A stretch of DNA of 64,000 bases from Cytidiella melzeri (GCA_022592445.1 JABYQR010000023.1:62001-126000); one strand, 5' to 3'. Positions 46,166 to 57,480 are shown, counted from the stretch's first letter. Program-made: numbers and translations. The notes: generated by a model not told the origin, from the letters alone.

Positions 46166-46386
46166 TGCAATACACACCTCTTTTCCATCTAGTACAGATC
46201 TTCGAAGCCCTTCGGCAGCCATGACATATTCAAATTTGATATTCGAGATTGAAGCTCAGCTTTGCGCCGCGATCTGTATATGTGATGCTTGATGAGTGAT
46301 AGGAGTACTTGAGCAGTACATAAGACCAAATAAGACTCAAACTTTTAGTAGTCCAAGATTTTGCGCACTGATAGTCCATAGCGAGA

Positions 46387-46767
46387 ATGACTCGTGTTTC
46401 TCCGCGCCCGACTCTCCACATAACACAGGTATGTCTTTACATGCCTTGCTATCCCGTCAAGTTACAGTATCAGCAATTGTTCCCTCAGGGACTCATTACC
46501 ACAATCTGCCCCTCAGTCACCAAGAATGGGGTTCGCCTTTGCTCGAAGATTTTGATTCTCAAGGACCTCCATCAACGTGTTTACTATTGGCCCAATGGAT
46601 GGGGTGACCAGGATCATTACAAGCTGCCACGTTCACCCGAGTATCTTCATAGTGTCCCACAGACAGTAGTGGTTCGTTTCGCCCCTACTAGCCTATCACC
46701 TTTCAATTACCATAAAACAACTGTAAAACTACCGGGAATATCACAATTGTATAAATATGAGGTTTAG
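46387..46767 (+). pseudogene. Truncated tandem copy of the lectin gene
   Basis: Two exons (46387-46428, 46489-46767) give an open 106-aa frame. It starts like the full gene (GLITTICPSVTKNGVRL against GLITVCPSVTKNGVRL) but jumps, at a shared AAG, directly to the last exon's KDLHQRVYY and HYKLPRSPE, losing about 270 residues and nearly all blades. The stop after PRSPE is lost, so the frame runs on for about 40 unrelated residues. It cannot form a propeller by itself; probably a deletion derivative, though still open. Confidence 0.7.
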
Positions 46768-46876
46768 GAAGATGCTCTGAGGTAATATACAGACTGAGCG
46801 ACGATATTTATTGCTGCGGTACGGTGACACAGCAAACGATCACAATCACATCGCAAGAATATGCTCACAAAACTGT

Positions 46877-47852
46877 TCAGGTAGTGTGCATGACTCCGGG
46901 ATACAAAGGTGTCGGCGGTCGGACGAGGGGGCTTGTCACAGCCGGATTGTGCAACAGAGTCGAACTCCTTGGAGTGTCAGGAGCAAGCACAATGTGGTGC
47001 TCGCGAAACATACTGTCAGCTACGCTTTCTCTGAAAGAAGGCGTACGCTGAAACGGATCATCGTCCTCCTTGACTGCGAATACGTCGAGGACCCAAGGGT
47101 TGTAACTCGCCCGCACGAACGTCTCGGGCACGGTTGTTGCAAAGGCGTCTCGAACAGTCGACGTCCACACACTGACCGATTTCTCCTTCTCTGAGCCTGT
47201 GCAGCAGACGATGACAGACTTGAGCAGCAGAGTACATGCGTACGCGAGAACTGGGATTAAGATGTCAATTTTGATCGTGTTGGAGGACGAGGGCGTCTTA
47301 CAGATTGCCGAACAAGCGATACTAAGCCCTTCCACGACATGGACCTCTGTGCATATTGTTGGATACGCCATGCAAAACGTACTATGCGCTGAGATGAACA
47401 TAGCAGCCATGCCGGCAGCGACCAGCCAAAGGACGCCCATCAAACCTGATACAGGTGAGCCGCAGCCAAGTGGAAAAACCGATGTGGGTACGTACTGAAC
47501 CAGAAGATTTCTACGATTATAGGAGATGTATGTACGCCCTTGCGGAATGCGTCTAGGAAAATACTTGGACGGAAAAGGTGAGAAAACGCTCGTCCACGCA
47601 TAGTCCGATGATACCGGGATAACACTTACATTAAAGGAAGGGTAACGAGCGTAATCATAGCTGCTCCAAGGCTCATCGCGGCGCAGACTGACGGTAATAC
47701 TAAGGCTATCAAGTGCGCACTGAGCACGACTGAAGTGAGAGAAAATGTTGTGGTGGAGTCTTACGTTGAGGATTGTTCGTCAGCGTAAATAGAAAATGGT
47801 AGGTTCCGAACTCACAAAGAGTGACGAGACGAAAGACTTGGAGCCAGCCCAT
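46877..47852 (-). CDS. MARVEL-like four-helix membrane protein, copy 3
   Basis: Five exons (47852-47816, 47729-47630, 47563-47496, 47445-47302, 47250-46877) give 240 aa. Exon 3 is 68 nt, as in the two paralogues, and intron phases agree. Hydrophobic segments: FVLSAHLIALVLPSV, AAMITLVTLPL, GVLWLVAAGMAAMFI and LAYACTLLLKSVIVCC. The C-terminal tail is longer (about 90 residues), acidic and Ser/Thr/Pro-rich, and contains SVSVWTSTVRDAF, shared with copy 2. Function unknown; probably a plasma-membrane or endomembrane protein. Confidence 0.72.
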
Positions 47853-49523
47853 CCTAGCGTCTCAAGCTATCGCATGCAACGGGAAATTGGCAAGGGGAGG
47901 GAACGAAGTGAAAGAGTATGCACTTTGCCCGGACGATGACCGTCTTCCTTATACACGCACGCCTTGACGTTGACATAGCGCGCTCTGTATACGCCGACTG
48001 CGAAGAATGGACATGGACGGGTGATGGTTGAACGTTTTCTTGGGCCTTGTGAAATCTGCGTCCCGAGGAGGCCAATGATACATCCATAGGAAGGCATAGC
48101 GCCGATGTACACGGAATCCGACTCACCTTGTTGAAATGCGTATGATTTAATAGCGCAAGTCAACTGGAGCGCAGGTGTGGTAGTTATGTTCGAGGGAAAA
48201 CAGGCCATCCGACAGGCAATGATAATCAAAGCGAATGGACGCTGGACGTCATGACATTGAAAGACGGTTGTTACCATGAGATCTGACAAGGATATGTTCA
48301 TCAATGTTATTAGTATCCTACTACCGCCCCTGGACTTCCCGAGCTGCACGCACCTTCGATTTCACGATGGGCGCGACTTCAAGCGAAGGTAACCGTTCCA
48401 GTTGACCTCAGCTAGTAAGCTCGGTGAACAGAGCGTGGGCTTTGCATAGTGTTTGCTCAGCATTCAAGGAGGAGTCACGGTACATTGCCACGCTGTGAGG
48501 CTGAAACTTGAACGGTAGAAATGAACGAGGGTTCTGCATTGTGCAAGGCCGGGGAGAACGGTTCGAGTCAAATGCATGATCACGACTGTCAGGACAAGGC
48601 ATGATGTTGCAAGTGCTGGGGCACATACATATCAACTTCTCGCACAAAGAACGGCGAGTCGATTGTTGAGATTCGAATACTTGTGCTCGTTGTCGACGTC
48701 GAGCCTGAGTCGTGCGACGTGCCAGCTCGACCAAATGGCAAAGCCATGCCAGTGATTGAGAGATCCAACATGCCGTGATGCCGTGAGAGCAATAAGCCAA
48801 AGCACACGCAATATCTCAGACTCTCTGTTCTTCAAGCTCGCTCACCGCTCAACTACGAGCTTGAGCTCGGAAACCTGGAAAGGCTTCATATCCAGGCTAT
48901 CGTGTCATGCAAATTATATACGGTGTGTTATAAGGCATTCGCCACGGATTCATCTAATGTTCAAGTTCCCTAGAAACAGACGAGTATGTTCCCTCCATGA
49001 ACTGGTGGCCACCTGCGGGCCGACACGGCTGCTGAACGTCTACACACACCGTCCAGAGCCTTGACACGTCTTCATATCTTTACCGTCCCTACCTGGAGCT
49101 GGTTTATCCGCGAACTCCCCATGCGCGATCACTCGCGGGCATCGGCATACCCTTGTGAGCATGGGTCAATTGCTCTCTCTTGTGTCCACTGGGTCTGACT
49201 GCAAAAGGTTTCCCCCCTTGAGACAAATCTAATATTGTTTGCACGACGCACCTGACCTTGCTCTGATCTTATGCACGGAACACGAGAAGTGAAACATGGA
49301 GTCACAATACAACTTTACAGGCAAGAAGCACGAGGCCACCGCTCCGGCGTTGAAGAACCTCGGATGTGCAGCTCATCTGACGCTGACCACGCATGTACTC
49401 CAGAACGTAGGTGTTTGACATCATTCTTGTCATCTATTTACGTGGCATATATAATGACAGCAATGTAAGAGCAGAGTTGCAAAGGTAACCAGCGAAGTCG
49501 ACTAGCAAATCTACCCCTGCAAT
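47853..49523. other. 1.7 kb without a supportable gene
   Basis: A 160-aa minus-strand frame (48349-47867) and shorter ones (48835-48408) exist but show no domain and no clear splice continuation. The final 80 bp are the GH12 promoter. Confidence 0.35.
49448..49455 (+). promoter_or_regulatory. TATA box of the GH12 gene
   Basis: TATATAAT lies 76 nt before the GH12 start codon. Confidence 0.55.
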
Positions 49524-50476
49524 ATGCTCTCAAAGTCCGCTCTCGCTCTCTTTCCTCTTTTTCTATGCATTGTCATCGCCTCTCCTACCCCCCTTGAACT
49601 CGACTCAAGAGCATCCATCGACACATCGTCCCACTGTGGACAATGGGACTCTGTCGCCGCAGGCCCATACTCCTTGCTTCTCGATCTCTGGGGCGAGAGC
49701 GGTGCAACGTCTGGCTCACAGTGCTCCAACGTTATCAGCTTGAGCGGCACAACCATCTCCTGGAAGACCACCTGGACATGGACGGGCGGTAGTGGCGTGA
49801 AAAGCTTTTCCAACGTCCAGCTGAACCAAGGCATCAACCAGCAGCTTAGCGCAATCACCACCATGCCTGTAAGGGGTTTCATTCACACTGCATTTTTGTG
49901 CTGTCTTTGTTAACTCTCCTGGCTTCAGACCACGTGGAATTGGTCCCAATCGTCGTCTGGCTCAATCGTAGCTGACGTCGCGTACGACCTGTTCACATCG
50001 AATTCGGCGGGCGGTTCGAACGTGAACGAGATCATGATTTGGCTTGCGAATTTCAACGCTGGTCCCATCTCCGCCACCTACAGTTCTTCCGGCCAGCCAG
50101 TCCCTGTCGCCACCAACATTAGCCTTGCTGGGCATACATGGAACTTGTACAGCGGCTCTAATGGCGCGAACAATGTGTTTTCGTTCCTGCCCACGAGCGG
50201 CACTATTACGAGCTTCAGTGGAGATATCAAGACGTTCCTGAATGTGAGCTCGAGTGCAATTGATATCGCCAGACGCATATTGACGACAAGTGTAGTACCT
50301 GGTTCAACACGAAGGAGTCAGTACCTCGCAGTACTTGGTGACTGCTCAGGCAGGCACTGAGCCAACTTCGGGCTCTGCAACTCTCACAACGTCAGTCCCG
50401 GGTTAACCTCTGACATGTCCATTACACTGAGTTATTTGCTCTTCATAGGTCGTCGTACAGTCTAGTTATCAACTAA
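49524..50476 (+). CDS. Secreted GH12 endo-beta-1,4-glucanase (possibly xyloglucanase)
   Basis: Four exons (49524-49868, 49929-50243, 50296-50390, 50449-50476) give 260 aa, the usual size. A signal peptide (MLSKSALALFPLFLCIVIAS) starts the protein. The jelly-roll contains CGQWDSV, SLLLDLWGESG, WKTTWTWTGG and SFSNVQL. The two catalytic Glu residues are seen in NEIMIWLANFN (nucleophile) and in QAGTEPTSGSATL (acid/base), with the last strand SSYSLVIN at the C-terminus. GH12 enzymes cut beta-1,4-glucan or xyloglucan in plant cell walls; which substrate this one prefers cannot be read here. No carbohydrate-binding module is attached. The last exon is only 28 nt. Confidence 0.95.
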
Positions 50477-50573
50477 GGAGGGCCGGACTGGTGTATACCG
50501 AAGCAGAGACTCATCTATAAGTGTACTTGAACTACGTCATACACTTAAATGTTTCAGCCATGATTCGCGTCCA

Positions 50574-52683
50574 TTAATGTTGAAGACCGACTGAGGCTCC
50601 GTCATGCGCCAGTCTACGTTTAGCCTCCTCCCGATTTCGTTCGATTCCCCTCTCAACTTCCCGCTCCCAGTTCGTTCCCAGCCACACGACAGTGTACTCA
50701 CCTAGTCCGACAACGAAGAGAGCGACGACTTGTCCTGTTCATCAATATCAGTCGGCGTTTCGTGACAGTCATGTCTACACACTCACCGATCCACAAGCCC
50801 TGCAACCCGAGGTGTGTTCGTGGGTGAAACGCGAGAGTGATGCCCATGGGCAGGGCTAAGACGTAGTATGCAACGAGGTTGAATAAAGCTCCAAGATGTT
50901 GTCGCCCTGTGTGCAGTGTCAAGAATTCTGAACTGCTGAAGGCTTTCTTGGTTATTTATTCACCTTGTCCACGCAGAACTCCGCCGCAAGAGCCAGCGAG
51001 ACCATCTGCGATCTAACCACAACCATGGTCAATAACGCAAAGCTAGATCACGTGCAGTGAATATCCACGTACCTGGAAAGATGCAACTAGTGGCATCACC
51101 TTGCTAACCAGCTCAACGACATCCATATCGTCGCTGAATATTTTGCCAAAGACCTTGAACGTGTCATTGTTGGTCCACTTTTCCACTGCTTATAGTAAAT
51201 GGTACGAACGTTTTTGGTAGCGAGTAAAGTGATCATGATCACAAGCCCTGTAACTACGCTCAGCAGAGCGGAGGCATGGCTCGCTCGTTTCGCTGCGGTT
51301 GCAGAACGCAAACCAATCAAGTTACCAACACGAGTGGATGCCGCTACACCTAAAGTTGACTCAGAAATCAGCAATGGTTGAATAGTTGACATGCGCATAC
51401 CTATGCCGAAAGGAATCGTATTGAGGACTACAGAGCGCGTTAGATAGACTGCTGTAGAACGGAACACACGTACGAACTCTGGTCTGCGGTCATTATGATT
51501 GATTGAGCTGCGAGCGGTAAGGCACCTAGTCTCCCCGCCGCTAAAGCAACGATTTCAAAGGCAGCCCTATTCTCGCGGAATATTCAACAAAAAGGTAATA
51601 CTTGTGGTATCCGCACATACCACTCTGTTCCAACCATCAGAATCCCAGGCAACGCGAGCTGGAGAAAAGTGAGACAACTGCGGAGGTCGAGAACGACACG
51701 TGGTTGAAAGCCACCCCATGTTTCATTACGTGAATGAGATGGCGAGAGGTAGGTGAGGAGAACCAGAGTAAAGAACGCCGTCCAGTAAGTCAGGGATATA
51801 GCCACGGGCGCCCCAAGGAAGCCCAACGGCGTGTGGTACACGAATATGATATTGACAGCGAGATTTAAGGGTGCGACCAAGATGAGAACAATAGTCGCAG
51901 CCCCCATGATCCCTGCTCAAAGGTCAGCGACCGACATCCATCTGACTCTGTACTTGCGCACCTTGACACTGCAGGTATTTTTTGAGACTTTCAAAGGCGA
52001 TGTACGCTGGGGCTCCGGCGATTAGAATCCGTAAGAACCGTTGAACGTCATAACTCAGACGCTCATCTTGCCCACACATCCGCAGAACGGGTTCTACAAA
52101 GGTCCACAAGAGAGCGACAGGAATGAAGAGTATCCACAGAAGGAAGATACAACGCTGCAGATGTACAGACACGTCCGTTGAGCGGTCGCCTCCAGTGAAC
52201 GCTTGTGAACCAAGGGTGTCGAGGGCAGTGGTGCCCCCGAGTGCGACGCACCATCCTGTAGGATTCAAAGCATATTTGTGTGGTCGCCTCTCTCGTCGAA
52301 ATGCAGAGAGAGTGTACTAGCCAGTGACCATCGCGAACATCAACGAAAACGCTGCAGCCGACAGCTCATCGGGTCCGAGACGGCCGACGACGAGTATGGA
52401 GACGGTTTGGATGGAATTTTGAAGAACGTATGTCAATATTACTGAAAGTCCAGATGAATTATGAGATGTGTTTAGCGATAATTTGCGTGCTGAACATACC
52501 TGGTATCGAATCAACCAGGAGCGAAACGAGGAGAGGCCCGACACTGCTGGTGATGGACGACGGCATTTGCCGGTTCGTTTCGTTTTCAGCAACTGTTGTC
52601 GTTCCGTCCGTACTTCGTGGCGACGGCTGCTGGGCAGTAATTTCGGCCAGTAGGGGCCTTCGCTCGTCCGCAGGTGAGTGCAT
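50574..52683 (-). CDS. MATE-family multidrug/toxin extrusion transporter
   Basis: Eleven exons (52683-52500, 52441-52322, 52255-51962, 51912-51621, 51566-51478, 51427-51401, 51349-51210, 51153-51073, 51012-50964, 50906-50787, 50734-50574) give 518 aa with consistent phases. Motifs of eukaryotic MATE proteins are intact: [40 protein letters not shown], the second-half start [27 protein letters not shown], and [20 protein letters not shown]. About twelve hydrophobic helices are apparent. The protein exports organic cations or toxins in exchange for protons or sodium, at the vacuole or plasma membrane. The start [12 protein letters not shown] is preferred over an in-frame upstream ATG at 52830. 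The intron at 52321-52256 must use a GC donor to keep the invariant GWCVALGG. Exon 6 is 27 nt. Confidence 0.94.
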
Positions 52684-53166
52684 GTTGGCTGTATACTGAG
52701 CGACGAGAGTGAGAGGGTCATTCACCTCACCGCGCAGCCTTCCTAGACTTAAACGCAATTTTAGCGGTTCAAACCTTCTTGCTGGGCGTATGGGAGAACA
52801 TGCTTCCACCAGAGCTATCTCTCGCGCCATGGGACTACGCTTCGCTATCAGATGTGACTTCAGGCTGATATTGCAGCGTGTTTGGGCCGGTTAACCTTTT
52901 TCCTCTGCCCCGACCGGAATTGCTGCCACAGTAAGTCGCTATTTCAAGCCCGTGGCCGTGAATGGTCCCCCATTACTTCCATTAGGGCAGATGGTCCGCC
53001 ACGAGCACGTAACATGCAGCACGATAACAGTCATGAGGCGAGGCATGTGTGCCCCCCAGGCGTCATTACCTGCCTCGAGGATCTCCCGCAGAACTGCTTA
53101 AAGGCTGTTCCCATCGCTGGTGATTGAGCAGCAGAAACCTCACGAATTATCACCCTCTCAGCCACT
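52684..53166. other. Divergent promoter region
   Basis: Shared 5' flank of the MATE gene (minus) and the ureohydrolase gene (plus); no clear motif seen. Confidence 0.4.
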
Positions 53167-54753
53167 ATGAAACTCCTCTCCTTGCTTACTACTCTCTGCT
53201 GCATCACAAGCTTCGTCATCGGGCACGAAGACCGCGACGAGCCACAGATGCCTCTGGACTATGTGCGATACCCGTATCAAGCTCGCTATCCTGGAGACAA
53301 CGATGGTGATCTTCGATCAACATGCTCCACTGCGACACGCTCTCACCAATATTCACAACGTCCGCAGTCACCGCTGATTCCATCTTCTCTGGCATCACCA
53401 CGTTTGCGAGGCTACCGTGGGTTCAGTGTCTTGGCAAAGAAAAGGACGCGAAGTTCGATATTGCCTTCATCGGCGCCCCATTCGTGAGCTTTTGCTTGTC
53501 ATATGTATTGGCCACGGGCCTAATCCCACCTTTGTTTCCAGGATACAGGCACGTCATATCGCCCTGGCGCAAGGTTCGGGCCAGCCGGAATCAGAGCAGG
53601 ATCCCGCCGCTTAACGCTCTATGGCGGATACAACGTGCCACTCGAGGTGAACCCTTTCCTGTCTGGCTTGAAACTCGTCGATTGCGGAGATATACCGGTC
53701 ACACCGTACGACAACAAGTATGCCATCAAGCAGATCGAAGATGGGCACAAGGAGCTTCTTCACCGCCAGACCTTCTCTCCGCTTGGCAATGATTCTCTGA
53801 CTGGAAAACCACTCACGACTATCGCTGCTGACGGCAAGCACCACCCCCGAATTTTGACTTTGGGTGGCGACCACACCATTGTTCTTCCTCTGCTTCGCTC
53901 CATTCACAGTGCTTACGGTGCAATTTCTGTCATACACTTTGACTCTCACTTGGATACTTGGAAGCCCTCAGTTTTCGGTGGTGCGCCGTCAGAGCAAGCT
54001 GCTATCAACCACGGAACGTATTTCTACTGGGCAAGTCAAGAGGGTCTCATTAAAAACGGTTCTTCAATTGCAAGTGTCTCTTTCTGTTTATCTAGTGCCG
54101 TTCTCTAGGCTTTCTCCCGTCCATGAAAGCTGGTGATCCTAGTGTCTTCGTTTAATCTAGCACGGTGCCATTCGCACCACATTGTCTGGTCCAGCAGACT
54201 ACGCGAACGACGACGCGTCTGGTTTCCAGCGTATTGAAGCGCGGGAAATTGATTCTATTGGTACGTGTTCGACCACGAGGTCTTCCACGCAGCATGTCAC
54301 ATATGGACTTACGTGTGGACCATGCAGGTACTGACGGCATAATCAAGAAAATACGTGAGACCGTGGGCGAAAGCCCCGTGTATCTCTCCATCGATGTACG
54401 CTGTTCCTTCTTACGTCCTGTTTCGGTCAGTGATATATCGGGTTATTTAGATCGACTCAATTGACCCGGCGTTTGCTCCTGCCACTGGCACACCCGAGAC
54501 CGGTGGATGGTCCACACGCGAGTTGCGAACCATTCTCAGGGGATTGGATGGCCTGCACATAGTCTCTGCAGATATTGTCGAAGTCGCTCCTGCGTATGAT
54601 ACTAACGCGGAGCTGACAACCATGGCGGCAGCTGACGTAAGTGACCTTCGTTCACTCGATGCACTTCACATGTTCAGACCGCTGCTTCTGCAGGTCCTGT
54701 ACGAGGTCATCAGCGTCATGGCGAAGACACCCCTCGGTAAAGTTGTGCATTAG
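53167..54753 (+). CDS. Secreted agmatinase-like ureohydrolase
   Basis: Seven exons (53167-53305, 53368-53483, 53542-54069, 54161-54260, 54328-54395, 54451-54636, 54694-54753) give 398 aa. A signal peptide ([19 protein letters not shown]) precedes the ureohydrolase fold. Manganese-binding motifs are present: [23 protein letters not shown] and [20 protein letters not shown], with [16 protein letters not shown] earlier. This group releases urea from agmatine or related guanidino compounds. Fungal members with a signal peptide are often annotated as agmatinases, but their substrate is rarely tested. The intron at 54070-54160 uses a GC donor (GCAAGT), needed to join NGSSI to HGAIR. It is the nearest upstream neighbour of the peptide-precursor cluster, on the same strand as the first precursor; a functional link is only conjecture. 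Confidence 0.92.
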
Positions 54754-55469
54754 TTCTTGTCCCTTCTTTCTGCTTTCACAATTGCTGTCATCGAGCTCAA
54801 TCCTTTTCCCATTGAGTGTACAGTGTCCCTCTTCATGGAGAACAAGGTGCTCCCATCTCATTTATCGGTAGCCTCGTGATACTGTTCTTTTGAGCGAGTA
54901 ACATCGATTGTAGCCGTAATGCATTGTAGTCACGAAATTGAGCACCACTTGCAATTTAATCCGGACATTTGCCTTCTGACGTTGCACATGTGTCTGACCG
55001 CTTTGGCCGCCGCATTGCGCGGTCCCTGTGCGGGGAAAAAATGGCAAAAGAGCTCACGGCTGCCGTGGCGTCGATATCTTTCCACTGACGAGCCGTTTAC
55101 GCCAGACGCTATACAGTACTTGGCTGGCCTGCTTCATAAGCACAGTATCTCGACTACATTTATTGTTTCCATAACAACGCTCACGAGACGGTAATAAAGG
55201 TGACAATAGAGCTACATAGTAGATTGCAATGCGAAACCTTTTATTAACGGAAGGCGATAACTTCTGGAACGGGCTCTGGGTCAGTTCTTAGTCGCTGGTC
55301 ACAAGCCGGGGTAGACTAAAGCTCTGTGCTGAAACAGTGGCCCCTTGGCCCACGGCGCACATGCGTACCACGATGATCAGGCACAGAAGATCGTATAGGC
55401 TGGACCTCTGCTAGTATGCCTAACAGCAAGCTTGGCGGAAATACGTTTTTGTCCGTGGTACACGAACGG
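54754..55469. other. Intergenic
   Basis: 3' flank of the ureohydrolase gene. A 91-aa frame at 54919-55194 has no recognisable features. Confidence 0.35.
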
Positions 55470-55477
55470 TATAAATT
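55470..55477 (+). promoter_or_regulatory. TATA box of peptide precursor 1
   Basis: TATAAATT lies 75 nt upstream of the start codon, followed by CTGTGGGGAAGG; a GTGGGGA motif also lies near the TATA box of precursor 3. Confidence 0.6.
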
Positions 55478-55544
55478 CTCGCTGTGGGGAAGGTTCAACC
55501 TCACCACTTCTGTGATCTTCATCCAGTTTCAACCCTAAGACACG

Positions 55545-55861
55545 ATGCATTTTTTCGCCGCAGTCTCAACTATCCTTGTCTTCACCGCTGCCTACGCGGC
55601 CGCTTTACCTGTACGTCTTGCCCTTTTATTCTGTGACATCTATGACGCATGTCTGACCTCTCCCTTGCACAGGTGGAGCTGAGCGAGCGTACCAACGAGG
55701 TTCGCGGTGACCCAGATTGGAAGCGCGGTGATCCAGACTGGAAGCGGGGCGACCCTGACTGGAAGCGGGGTGACCCAGATTGGAGGCGCGGTGATCCAGA
55801 CTGGAGGCGGGGTGACCCTGACTGGAGGCGAGGTGACCCTGATTGGAAACGCATGGAATAA
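55545..55861 (+). CDS. Kex2-type repeat peptide precursor 1 (seven cores)
   Basis: Two exons (55545-55610, 55673-55861) encode 84 aa. Residues 1-22 are a signal peptide (MHFFAAVSTILVFTAAYAAA, then LP). The intron falls exactly after it. A short pro-part (VELSERTNEVR) is followed by seven copies of Gly-Asp-Pro-Asp-Trp, each ending in Lys-Arg or Arg-Arg, and a Met-Glu tail. Dibasic sites after every core are the cutting sites of the Golgi protease Kex2; trimming would release seven identical pentapeptides GDPDW. There is no Cys and no CaaX end, so it is neither a disulfide peptide nor a lipidated pheromone. Precursors 2 and 3 share signal, intron position and the Asp-Trp core end. Whether the peptide is modified, as in dikaritin-type RiPPs, cannot be seen here. 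Confidence 0.8.
55706..55852 (+). repeat. Seven 21-bp coding repeats of precursor 1
   Basis: Units 1-3 end in KR and units 4-6 in RR. At third positions unit 1 resembles 4, 2 resembles 5 and 3 resembles 6, so a 63-bp triplet was duplicated. Unit 7 is separate (AAACGC ending). Confidence 0.85.
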
Positions 55862-57123
55862 ATGCACCCGGCGACGTTGCGGCCCAAGTCTCACCTTTTC
55901 TTATCGTACGTATAGATCTTTGTCGACTTCGGCATGTCTACTGATTATACCACTTCACTTTCTTTATGCTGAAGTTAGGGGCATGCTGTTCTGATCCGAT
56001 GGTAGCCCGCAGAATCAAACAGGTCCACATTGCTTTGCCATTCAACAAGCAGGCACGCACGGCAACAATCGACCTAAGCTCGGGAGAATTTTGGACACAT
56101 CCAGGTAAGAACCATTTGCGCGACGATATGGGCATTGTGTACAAAGATCGGTTGCAATTGCTAAGCACCCACTCTTGGCACTAGAGGAAAGGAAATAGGA
56201 TCATGCTGGTTGTTTGAGACGGACTATACGGTTGCACGTACCAGCAAGCAGGACAGTACACAGTGCGAGTAAGACTTTTCCAGATTTGGTCTCCTAGCCT
56301 GTATACACTCTGGTAAGAACTCTGGCTTTGTTGACAATCCAAAGGAACCTTACCAACATTCATACTCGTCGGACTTTAGTTACGGGACTGTGTCTTTAGC
56401 GTTCCGAATATATCGCGTGTGCCATCTTGCATCAAAACATTGGAGTGTGAGTGTCCTTCACCACCCTCGGGGAGACGGCCCAGCCTACTGACCCGTTAAA
56501 GAATGGACAACCTTGAAAAGGGTGCCTGAGAGCTGTAGTGGCTCAGATTTCCCCCAGCCTGCGTTCAGAAGGCGGGCAAAAAAGTAGATGCCATCTTACA
56601 CAAGGGTGTGGATACGTGACGAGGATCCAGTAACCAGTTGTCAAAAATGGCCGAGTCTGTGCACTGACTGTTCAAGAAGAATTTTGAAGTCTTGAGGGCA
56701 GGAATTATGAATAAAATCATACATACGGCAGTCAGGCCATTCAATGCACTCTGTACAGTCGTTTCGAGAGGCGATGATACATAAAAATAGGAGGTGCAGT
56801 GGCAAGTGGTTTATGTATCGACTTTGCCATAGTCAACGACTCGCTGTCTGAACCAGATTAATTACACCGTCCGACAATGCAGCACCCATTTACTCAGCAT
56901 AGCAACATTGGCACTGCAAAACCGTCGATATTACAACACAGCGTTACACAGAGGATGTGCTACAATTGTAGTGTACCGACTTGCACAACCGTGGCGAGGT
57001 GCGTAAGCTTTTTGAGAGAGAAAAGGATAGTAGTGAGTATTTGCAGAGAACACTGGATGAGCTGAGCGGCACATACGACAGACATGAATCATGTTGAACC
57101 AAACACCAGCAACGTTCAAACGT
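55862..57123. other. Spacer between precursors 1 and 2
   Basis: 1.26 kb with no supported gene. I searched for another signal-peptide/DW core pattern here and found none. Confidence 0.45.
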
Positions 57124-57390
57124 TCACTCGCGATCGACGCGTTTCCAATCCGGGCCAGACGGGTCTCCCTCTCCCCAGCGTTTCCAATCCGGGCCAGACG
57201 GGTCTCCCTCTCCCCAGCGTTTCCAGTCTGGGCCGGAAGGATCTCCCCAGCGACGCTCAACCTATGATGGAGGGTACCAGACATAAGCACGGTACCGGTG
57301 TGGGACAGACACGCAGACGAGACGTACGGGTGAAGCGGCAGTAAACACAGCGGCGAAGACGAGAACAGCGGAGATGGCGGCGAAACGCAT
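57124..57390 (-). CDS. Kex2-type repeat peptide precursor 2 (three longer cores)
   Basis: Two exons (57390-57328, 57261-57124) encode 66 aa. The signal peptide is MRFAAISAVLVFAAVFTAAS followed by Pro, with the intron directly after it as in precursor 1. The pro-part is only VERR. Then come WGDPSGPDW-KR once and WGEGDPSGPDW-KR twice, and the tail VDRE. Kex2 cutting would give one 9-mer and two 11-mers that begin and end with Trp. The cores contain Asp-Pro and end in Pro-Asp-Trp like precursor 1, so the families are related by descent. The frame is on the opposite strand, so it overlaps plus-strand frames that are not genes. A TATA box lies about 95 nt upstream. Confidence 0.78.
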
Positions 57391-57480
57391 TGCTATCACG
57401 TCTTGGTTGAGAAGTTTTGCTTAGGCGTGAAGATGGGAGTAGTAGCGTAGGTGTTCCTCACTGAAGCTCACTCTAGCTTG

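Noticed and set aside
48540..48570. tRNA B-box-like GGTTCGAGTC
   Set aside because: No matching A box, acceptor stem or anticodon arm around it; no tRNA, rRNA or CRISPR array was found anywhere in the window.
52684..52830. Upstream in-frame start of the MATE gene
   Set aside because: Would add 49 residues unlike MATE N-termini; the ATG at 52683 begins a typical polar N-terminus.
55545..55861. Precursor 1 as a lipopeptide mating pheromone
   Set aside because: No C-terminal CaaX box; it has a classical signal peptide, unlike basidiomycete pheromone precursors.
55582..55894. Minus-strand frames rich in SGSPRLQ and PPVRVTP
   Set aside because: Antisense of the 21-bp repeats in precursor 1.
57084..57344. 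86-aa plus-strand frame with repeats SNPGQTGLPLP
   Set aside because: Antisense shadow of peptide precursor 2; the minus strand has signal peptide, intron and dibasic sites.
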